Source: a bacterium (GTDB lineage: Bacteria; Pseudomonadota; Alphaproteobacteria; Rhodobacterales; Rhodobacteraceae). From it: DNA of 64,000 bases. Every line of letters begins with the position of its first letter. Within the stretch, counting starts at the first letter, position 1. The notes below the pieces were generated by a model that had not been told where the DNA came from, made no database searches, and saw nothing but the letters and a program-made list of their open reading frames with translations. The position numbers and the translations under genes are program-made. Below, in pieces: positions 58,105 to 64,000 of the stretch. The stretch covers positions 1 to 64,000 of the forward strand of contig WGOE01000001.1 in the NCBI GenBank assembly GCA_016124195.1. Direction: 5' to 3'.

Positions 58105-58832
58105 AGCATCACATCTCCGGAGTTGGGGCCGAGCGTCTGGCCGACGAACAGCGACGCGGCGGGAGAACACAGGAAGGCCACGGTTTCGGCGACCTCTTCA
58201 GGTTCGCCAAAACGGCCCAGGGGAAGTTCGGCAGCCTTCGCGCGCTTCCAGTCGTCGGACAGCGCACGAACAAGCGGAGTGTTGATCGGACCGGGGGCCA
58301 CCGCATTGACGCGGACACCTTTCGCCGACACTTCCCGCGCCAGCGCCTTGGTCAGGCCGATGATCCCGGCCTTGGCGGCAGAGTAATGCACCAGCTCGAT
58401 CCCCCCGATCTGGCCAAGCTGGCTCGCCGTGTTGACGATGCAACCCGATCCGCGGTCCAGCATCCCCCGCAGCACGGCATGGGTGCACAGGAACGTTCCT
58501 CGCAGGTGGACGGCGATCATGCGGTCCCAGTCCGAGGGCGTCAGATCGGTGAAGCGCGCCTGATGGACAAAGCCCGCATTGTTGACCAGATGGGTGACGG
58601 GTCCATGCGCCGCCTCTGCCACGGCGACCATCGCCGCCACATCGGATTCAGAGGACACATCCCCCGCAGTGGCCAGCCCGCCGATCGCCTTGGCGACCGC
58701 CTCGGCCGCATCGCGCCGCAGGTCGTTCACGGTGACGCGGTAGCCCTGCCCCGCGAGCTTTTGCGCAATCGCACGGCCGATCCCGGACCCCGCGCCGGTG
58801 ACGATGACATGGCCGTTCATTGGATTTGTCAT
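58101..58832 (-). CDS. SDR-family oxidoreductase
   Basis: A 243-residue classical SDR with TGAGSGIGRAIAQ, NNAGFVHQ, catalytic Ser in TASQLGQ and YSAAKAG, ending RFGEPEEVAETVAFLCS. Asp after strand 2 (NDLRRDAAE) again suggests NAD+. Its start overlaps the permease stop by 4 bp and its stop overlaps the next SDR. ATG 58832 and ATG 58820 are both possible; the first keeps the 4-bp overlap. Two SDRs in tandem imply two oxidation steps or two stereoisomers. Confidence 0.93.
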   Translation of the reverse strand: MTNPMNGHVIVTGAGSGIGRAIAQKLAGQGYRVTVNDLRRDAAEAVAKAIGGLATAGDVSSESDVAAMVAVAEAAHGPVTHLVNNAGFVHQARFTDLTPSDWDRMIAVHLRGTFLCTHAVLRGMLDRGSGCIVNTASQLGQIGGIELVHYSAAKAGIIGLTKALAREVSAKGVRVNAVAPGPINTPLVRALSDDWKRAKAAELPLGRFGEPEEVAETVAFLCSPAASLFVGQTLGPNSGDVML

Positions 58833-59680
58833 GCAATGTCCTCCTGCATGGCTTGGCGACGGGCGCGACGGACGGACAGCCCCATCAGGATGCCGTAGAC
58901 CGACAGAAGCGCGAAGGAGAACAGCGTCGTCAGCACCCCGAAGGCAAAGATGTTCGGGTGAATCTCGACCGAGAAGGTCCCGTAGATCGCCAGCGGCAGG
59001 GTCTGGTCGCGGCCCGAAGCGAACAAGGTGCGCGGGAATTCATCCAAGCTGAGGGTGAAGGCGAACAGCATCGCCGACAGCACGCCCGGGAAGATCAGCG
59101 GAAAGGTTATCTTGCGGAAGGTCGTCCAGGGATCGACGCCCAGCGACCACGCAGCCTCTTCCACCGAAGCATCGAACCGGTTCAGGATCGCCAGCATCAC
59201 CAGGAAGGCGAAGGGGAAGGTATAGGAGACATGGGTGGCGAAGGCCGTGGTGTACCAGTGCCGCTCGATCCCGATCACGTTGTTGGCCAGAAGCGAGGTG
59301 CCCAGACCCGTCAGCACGCCCGGCACCATCATGCCCAGCACGATGAGGTAGAACACCACGCTCGAGCCCTTGAACTTGCGCCGGAAGGCCTGTGCCGACA
59401 TCACCCCCAGCACCGTCGAGACGACCATCGTCATCATCGACAGGATCAGCGAGCGGATCAGCGCATCGCCGAAGGGCAAGGGCGCGATGCGGCTCGGCGG
59501 GGTCAGGCCGAAGAGCTGCTGATACCAGTAGGTCGACCATTCGATGATCGGGAATTGCGGACCGCCGTCAGGCCCCTGCTGGAAGGACAGGATGGTCAGG
59601 ACGATGAAGGGGCCATAGAGGAATATCACGAAGGCCGCGACATAGACGCCAAGGACCGATTTCAGGAAACGCTGCTCCAT
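58829..59680 (-). CDS. ABC importer permease (PotC type)
   Basis: A 283-residue inner-membrane permease with six hydrophobic segments. The cytoplasmic EAA loop reads EEAAWSLGVDPWTTFRKITFP, matching the EAA-x3-G pattern that docks the ATPase. The first segment FVIFLYGPFIVLTILSF is typical of PotC. It lies 3 bp after the first permease gene and overlaps the SDR gene that follows it, confirming that the enzymes and the transporter share one message. Confidence 0.95.
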   Translation of the reverse strand: MEQRFLKSVLGVYVAAFVIFLYGPFIVLTILSFQQGPDGGPQFPIIEWSTYWYQQLFGLTPPSRIAPLPFGDALIRSLILSMMTMVVSTVLGVMSAQAFRRKFKGSSVVFYLIVLGMMVPGVLTGLGTSLLANNVIGIERHWYTTAFATHVSYTFPFAFLVMLAILNRFDASVEEAAWSLGVDPWTTFRKITFPLIFPGVLSAMLFAFTLSLDEFPRTLFASGRDQTLPLAIYGTFSVEIHPNIFAFGVLTTLFSFALLSVYGILMGLSVRRARRQAMQEDIA

Positions 59681-59683
59681 GGC

Positions 59684-60559
59684 TCAAAGCTCCCGCTTCA
59701 GGTCGACGATGCGCAGGAAGCCCGCGATGACGATGCCCATGACAACGGTCAGGATCACGCCCACGACCGAGGCCATGGCCCATTTCAGGGACCCCACCTG
59801 CGTCACGATGATGTTGCCCAGAAGGTTGACCTTGCGGCCCGACAGCGCACCCGAGGTGGCGAACTCGCCCAGAACCATCACGCTGACGAAGATCGCGCCG
59901 ACGACGACGCCCGGCAGGCTGAGGGGAAAGATGATCTTCCAGAAGATCCGCCCGAAGCCGGCGCCCAGATCACGCGCCGCCTCGATGATGTTGCGGTCGA
60001 TCCGGGCCAGCATGAAGGCGATCGGGCCGACCATGAAGACGCAGTAGATCTGGGTCATGCCGATGATGACCGACAGTTCGGTAAACAGCAGCACCTCGAT
60101 CGGCTGCTGGATGATGTGCAGCTTCATCAGCACGATGTTGATCGCGCCCTCTTTGCCAAGCATCGGCCGCCAGGCCAGCACGCGGATCAGGAAAGAGGTC
60201 CAGAACGGGATGACGCAGATCACCAGAAGGACCGTGGACAGCGTCTTGGACTTGACGAACAGGCCCACGAACAACGCTGTCGGATAGCCCACCGCAAAGG
60301 TTGCTGCGAGCACGATGAGCCAGATCCGGATCGTCGTCCAGAGACTGTCGACGTAGGTCGAGGACGAGAAGAACTGCTGCCAGCTGGCCAGCGTCGGCTT
60401 CGGCGAGATGTTGAAGGTGGTCTGCGTCCAGAACGAGACATAGACGATCATCGCGATCGGGACGACGAGAAACAGCGCCATCCAGATGATGCCCGGCAAC
60501 AGCAGCCAGCGCGTGACGCGCGCCTGACGGGCCTCGATGGAAAGGGCGGTGGTGGACAT
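59684..60559 (-). CDS. ABC importer permease (PotB type)
   Basis: A 291-residue permease with six predicted helices (WLLLPGIIWMALFLVVPIAM first). Its EAA loop is IEAARDLGAGFGRIFWKIIFP. ATG 60559 overlaps the upstream ATPase stop by one base (TGATG); a GTG one codon earlier is an alternative. Together with the PotC-type permease it forms the membrane channel of the importer. Confidence 0.95.
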   Translation of the reverse strand: MSTTALSIEARQARVTRWLLLPGIIWMALFLVVPIAMIVYVSFWTQTTFNISPKPTLASWQQFFSSSTYVDSLWTTIRIWLIVLAATFAVGYPTALFVGLFVKSKTLSTVLLVICVIPFWTSFLIRVLAWRPMLGKEGAINIVLMKLHIIQQPIEVLLFTELSVIIGMTQIYCVFMVGPIAFMLARIDRNIIEAARDLGAGFGRIFWKIIFPLSLPGVVVGAIFVSVMVLGEFATSGALSGRKVNLLGNIIVTQVGSLKWAMASVVGVILTVVMGIVIAGFLRIVDLKREL

Positions 60560-61632
60560 CACGCTGCCTCCCGGCCGAAAACGATGGCCTGTTCAGGGTT
60601 CCAGGTCAGCAGGCAGTCCTGCCGGGGCTCAAAAGTCTGCGGCGCACCAAGGCTGAGGTGCTGCTCCATCTCGACGACCCGTCCGCCATCGGTCTCGAAG
60701 AAGTTCACGATCGCCGAGCCCAGGTATTCCGAGGCGATCCACGTGGCCTTCAGCGCCGGCCCCTGGACCGCACTTCCCGGAGCCACCGCGCGCATCCGGT
60801 CATAGCGGATGGCATAGACGTCACGGTCTGCGCGCCGGGCACCCGGGGCCGGGATGCGGCCAAAGGGGCCCTCGAAATAGCCGGCACGGAAGGTCCCGTC
60901 GAACAGGTTGAACCTGTTCAGGAAATGCGCCACGTCGGGCGAGTTCGGGCTGTCATAGATCTCGGTCGCCCGTCCGGTCTGGATGATCCGGCCACGGTCC
61001 AGGACCACCACGCGGTCCCCCATGGCAAGCGCCTCGTTTTCCGAGCCGGTCACATGCAGAAAGGTGACGCCCAGCCGCTCGCGAATTGCGCGCAACTCGG
61101 TGCGCATCCGTCCGCGCAGGTTGGCGTCCAGAGCCCCCAGGGGCTCGTCCAGCAGAACCAGCCGCGGCTGCATGGCCAGCGTGCGCGCCAAGGCGACGCG
61201 CTGGCGCTGGCCGCCCGAAATCTGGTCGACGCCGCGGTCTTCCAGACCCTTCAGGCCGACGAGGTCGATCATCTCGTGCGCGCGGCGGTCGATTTCCGCC
61301 TCCGGCTGCGGGCTCTTGCCGTAGCGCAGGCCGAAGCCAACGTTTGCGATCACCGAAAGATGCGGGAAGAGCGCGAAATTCTGAAAGACAAAGCCGATGC
61401 CGCGCTCATGCGCGGGCAGATTTGTGATGTCGCGGCCTTCGAAGATTACACGCCCTGTTTCGGGCGCCTCGAAGCCAGCGATGACGCGCAGAAGCGTCGT
61501 CTTGCCAGAGCCGGACGGGCCGAGGAACGAGATATACTCGTTGCTGCCAGCCTCCATTGTTGCGTTATCCAGCGCAACCAGATCGCCGTAGCGCTTCGTT
61601 ACGCCCTCAAGTCGAAAGACCGCGGTTTCCAA
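60559..61632 (-). CDS. ABC importer ATP-binding protein (PotA type) lacking the H-loop histidine
   Basis: A 357-residue ATPase: Walker A GPSGSGKTT at 38-46, Q-loop in FQNFALFPHLS, signature ISGGQRQRVALAR at 138-150, Walker B VLLDEP, D-loop GALDANL. At the H-loop the usual VTH reads HVTGSENEAL, with Gly196 where the switch histidine belongs; this residue normally positions the gamma-phosphate for hydrolysis. A TOBE-like C-terminal domain follows. It is the first gene of the long operon, read from the promoter at about 61747-61777. Confidence 0.94.
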   Translation of the reverse strand: METAVFRLEGVTKRYGDLVALDNATMEAGSNEYISFLGPSGSGKTTLLRVIAGFEAPETGRVIFEGRDITNLPAHERGIGFVFQNFALFPHLSVIANVGFGLRYGKSPQPEAEIDRRAHEMIDLVGLKGLEDRGVDQISGGQRQRVALARTLAMQPRLVLLDEPLGALDANLRGRMRTELRAIRERLGVTFLHVTGSENEALAMGDRVVVLDRGRIIQTGRATEIYDSPNSPDVAHFLNRFNLFDGTFRAGYFEGPFGRIPAPGARRADRDVYAIRYDRMRAVAPGSAVQGPALKATWIASEYLGSAIVNFFETDGGRVVEMEQHLSLGAPQTFEPRQDCLLTWNPEQAIVFGREAA

Positions 61633-61746
61633 CGCACTTCTCCTGAGTCTGCCGGACCGAAGCCATGGGCTGGTCCGAACCTCCGCTACCTTGACCCGGC
61701 GCCGCTTCTTGTGGGGGCGGCATCTCTATGGTCAAAACTGACTTTT

Positions 61747-61777
61747 GTATAACATGGTTGTTTTTCATCCATGTCAA
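61747..61777 (-). promoter_or_regulatory. Promoter with embedded inverted repeat (probable operator)
   Basis: On the minus strand TTGACA (61772-61777) and TTATAC (61747-61752) are separated by 19 bp, slightly long but otherwise sigma70-like. The spacer is an inverted repeat: ACATGGTTG (61752-61760), five Ts, CATCCATGT (61766-61774), with one mismatch in nine. A repressor there would block RNA polymerase. The gene for a GntR-type regulator ends 123 bp upstream. The region 61633-61899 holds no gene. Confidence 0.6.
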
Positions 61778-61899
61778 CAGCCTTTGCTTGCCTCATTAAA
61801 CACGGCAACCTTGGAAGAAATGGAAAAGGCTTATCACGAACTGGCAAGAAAGCTGCGATGGCAACACTTACAAAACGATTATTGTATCGGATATTCTAT

Positions 61900-62883
61900 T
61901 CAGAGAGTGCTCAGATACGGTGCAAAGTCCCCTGTTTCGCGGATCACGGCGACGATCTTCATCCGCGCCAGGTAATGGCGCGTGACGATGGCAAGGTGTT
62001 CCCGAAGGTATTCGGCCGCAGAATCAATGGGGTGTCGTGCGATCAGCTCGAAAAGTTTGCGGTATTGTTCGATCATCGCCTCGTCACGCGGCAATCCGAG
62101 GGCGATCAGGGCGCGGTTGACGGCAGACAGCAGTAAACGGTTCGCCCGGATCAGTTCGACCAGCGACGTGTTTGTTGCCTGCGCGATGCACAATTCCATC
62201 AGGGCATTGGACAGGGTTTCAGAGCCGACCGAAGGGTCAGTACCGATACGCAGCAGCAGATCCTCTACTTCCGGATAGCGGATTCGCGGTGCGGCCTGAC
62301 GCAGGGCGGCCGGCTCGAGGATGCTCGAAAGCTCAAATTTTTCGCGTAATGTACGCGCCGTGAGCGGTCCTGCAATCCAGTGAGAGCTGGCGCTCTTGCG
62401 GATCAGGCCCTTTTCCTGCAGCCGGGCCAGGACATCGCGCGCCACGGTGCGGCTGACGCCGAGGTAATCGGCCAGTTCCGTCTCGACGATTCGGAACTCA
62501 CCGAAGATCTGGCAGGTCGCCACCTCTTCTTCGACCCGGTCATAGACGTGCCGCCAGGTACCCCGCGTCTGCAGAGCGTCGTCCACCTGCTCGGGGATAT
62601 CCAGCGGAAGCTCGCGGATGTCGCGACGCAAGGGGGTCAGGGTGGTGCCGCCGTGGCCCACCAGGTAGCCGCGTCCCTCGAACCGATGGATCAGCCGCTC
62701 CTCCAGCAGTTGGCGCAGGGCGGCCTGAACCGGAACGCGGCTGGTCTGCATGATCGTGGCTATCGGTCCCTCCAGCAGGACGAAGCCTTCGGGCAGGTTG
62801 CCGCGCATGATGTTGTCGCGCAGGACACGGGCGATCAGTTCGTAACGCGGCTCTCGGGCAAGAGGATTGTCGGCGCGAATCAT
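61900..62883 (-). CDS. GntR-type regulator with two winged-helix domains
   Basis: A 327-residue regulator with two DNA-binding domains in tandem. The first (about 12-78) reads ELIARVLRDNIMRGNLPEGF, then VPVQAALRQLLEERLI; the second (about 110-172) reads HVYDRVEEEVATCQIFGEF, then YLGVSRTVARDVLARLQEKG, both ending in the GntR wing. An FCD-type helical effector domain follows (about 180-310) with the usual LRE-and-His pattern (EYLREHLAIVTRHY). ATG 62883 overlaps the stop of the upstream binding-protein gene by 4 bp, so it is made together with it. It probably controls the adjacent operon. Confidence 0.9.
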   Translation of the reverse strand: MIRADNPLAREPRYELIARVLRDNIMRGNLPEGFVLLEGPIATIMQTSRVPVQAALRQLLEERLIHRFEGRGYLVGHGGTTLTPLRRDIRELPLDIPEQVDDALQTRGTWRHVYDRVEEEVATCQIFGEFRIVETELADYLGVSRTVARDVLARLQEKGLIRKSASSHWIAGPLTARTLREKFELSSILEPAALRQAAPRIRYPEVEDLLLRIGTDPSVGSETLSNALMELCIAQATNTSLVELIRANRLLLSAVNRALIALGLPRDEAMIEQYRKLFELIARHPIDSAAEYLREHLAIVTRHYLARMKIVAVIRETGDFAPYLSTL

Positions 62884-64000
62884 GCCGCGGTCTCCTCGCG
62901 CAGGCTGCGGGCGAAGCGGTCCCAGGCGCGGGCGACGTAGTTGTATTCGTCCATCACCGTGTTCCAGATCGCGATCCGCCGCGCGCGCTCGGCGTAAGAG
63001 CCGCCCGCCCGCCGGGCGCCGGCCTTGACCGCGATCTGCCCCGACGGGCCCAGAAGATCCCGGCTCGCCACAGCGCCATCGTACCAATAGCCCCATTCCT
63101 CAGCCGAAAGATGTGCTTTGGCGCGCGCCAGGTTCGAGATGTAGTAGCCCTGCCGCGCCATGACCGCGCCGGCGTGACCCGACAGCCACCAGTTGAGGTA
63201 TTCATAAGCCATGTCCAGCTCAGCCCCGCGCAGGTGGCGCGACAGGCTGGCCCCGCCATGCCAGGCGCGATAACCCTCGACCGGGTCAGCCTCGACAAAG
63301 TGGGCATGGGTGGCGCCGGTGCGGGCATAGACCGGGGCCCACATGCTTTGGGCTGCAACCTCGCCCCCCTCGACCAGCGCCGCAGCCTCGGCCGCATCGC
63401 TCCAGATGGTCTTGAAATAGCCCTGCGCGCGGCGCTCCTCCAGGATGGACATCAGCCGGTTGATCTCGGCAATGGACATGTTGGCGATGTCGTCGAATTC
63501 CATCTCGCCGGCAGCCTCGACCGAGAGGGCCGCGTCGAAGATGCCAATGGCCGGCTCGTCCACCAGCGCGATGCGCCCGCGTGCCCGGCGATCGAGCAGC
63601 CAGGACCAGCTGACCCGCTCTTTCGCGCCGCCGAAAACGCGGATGTCATAGCCGAAGCTGTCCATGTTGTGGACCGTCGGCAGCATCGAGATCATGCGCT
63701 GCGGCTTCGGCCCCAGAAAGCCGCCGGGCTGGACATAAAGCTTCTTGACCGGCGCATCGCCATGGCCGCGCCAGGCATATTTGCTGATGCCGCCCTGCCG
63801 GGCCAGATCGCTGATGTTGTCCCATTCCGCGATGCGCTGGCTGTCAATTGGCTGCAACGCGCCCCAGAACCACACGATATCAAGGTTATGTAAGCATTGT
63901 TCGTAAACGTCGTAGCCGCCCGGGTCCTGGGCAGCGCGGCGCTGGCAGTCGGGAAAGGACAAAAGCTCGGTCGCCACTTCGAAGCCCAGATCGGCCTGCG
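62880..64000 (-). CDS. ABC importer substrate-binding protein (5' end outside window)
   Basis: The C-terminal ~373 residues of a PotD-like solute-binding protein; the reading frame stays open to the window edge, so the signal peptide and first residues are missing. Binding-fold features: GYDVYEQCLHNLDIVWFWG, MISMLPTVHNMDSFGYD, WLLDRRARGRIALVDEPAIG and GYYISNLARAKAHLSAEEWGY. It resembles the binding protein at 56076-57299 in layout but is clearly a different sequence. Its stop overlaps the regulator gene's start. Confidence 0.93.
   Translation of the reverse strand, partial: QADLGFEVATELLSFPDCQRRAAQDPGGYDVYEQCLHNLDIVWFWGALQPIDSQRIAEWDNISDLARQGGISKYAWRGHGDAPVKKLYVQPGGFLGPKPQRMISMLPTVHNMDSFGYDIRVFGGAKERVSWSWLLDRRARGRIALVDEPAIGIFDAALSVEAAGEMEFDDIANMSIAEINRLMSILEERRAQGYFKTIWSDAAEAAALVEGGEVAAQSMWAPVYARTGATHAHFVEADPVEGYRAWHGGASLSRHLRGAELDMAYEYLNWWLSGHAGAVMARQGYYISNLARAKAHLSAEEWGYWYDGAVASRDLLGPSGQIAVKAGARRAGGSYAERARRIAIWNTVMDEYNYVARAWDRFARSLREETAA

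Noticed and set aside
61745-62136. Plus-strand frames over the regulator's promoter and 3' end
   Set aside because: They cross a good promoter and an intact GntR gene, with no ribosome site or family.

Overview
The window is about 64 kb of GC-rich DNA from an alphaproteobacterium, most probably Rhodobacteraceae (Rhodobacter/Paracoccus/Gemmobacter-like). The evidence is the set of typical proteins (NDUFS4-like complex I subunit, PCu(A)C copper chaperone, entericidin-type lipoprotein, DUF3563, MeaB), the rsfS-rlmH-gpmI-envC-ctpA-rppH gene run, and TTAA-N7-TTAA sites of the kind bound by alphaproteobacterial CtrA. It reads as chromosome. I see no prophage, IS element, CRISPR array, rRNA or plasmid replication gene.

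1-24.7 kb is mostly housekeeping: the 5' end of a tuf gene, a lipoprotein, a cytochrome P450, an RTX protein, parC, an SH3b protein, an SDR, an ABC exporter, the complex I accessory subunit, uvrB, several small envelope proteins, a BrnA-like protein, an entericidin, lepA, a 2OG-Fe(II) oxygenase, a two-gene copper locus, rpmB, meaB, hrpB, tRNA-Pro(CGG) and a DMT transporter. Several intergenic gaps hold palindromic or duplicated non-coding elements.

24.8-33 kb carries leuB, leuD and leuC on the minus strand, separated by unrelated genes, including a LysR/NAD(P)-binding protein divergent pair and a membrane protein coupled to an exported EEP-family protein. 33-40 kb is MscS followed by rsfS-rlmH-gpmI-envC-ctpA-rppH (ribosome hibernation, rRNA methylation, glycolysis, envelope proteolysis and RNA decay).

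40.2-45.7 kb is a galactofuranose cassette: glf (UDP-galactopyranose mutase), a GT2 glycosyltransferase overlapping it, and a 1019-residue GlfT2-like glycosyltransferase with an internal tandem duplication whose N-terminal half has lost its catalytic aspartates. 46-51.4 kb holds an LLM flavoenzyme, a LysR gene divergent from a CoA-transferase/CitE-type lyase pair, a GNAT protein and a cupin-SnoaL fusion.

51.4-64 kb is one catabolic region, all on the minus strand. A substrate-binding protein (cut by the window edge) overlaps the gene for a regulator with two GntR winged helices. After a promoter with an inverted repeat come ATPase, two permeases, two SDR dehydrogenases, a Tat-exported binding protein, a second ATPase, an amidase, a PuuE/imidase-like polysaccharide-deacetylase-fold hydrolase, a small CxxC protein and a COG0523 metallochaperone GTPase. 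I infer uptake and stepwise opening of a cyclic imide or similar cyclic amide (hydrolase, then half-amidase), with the GTPase serving the metal-dependent hydrolase. The first ATPase lacks the H-loop histidine while the second keeps it.
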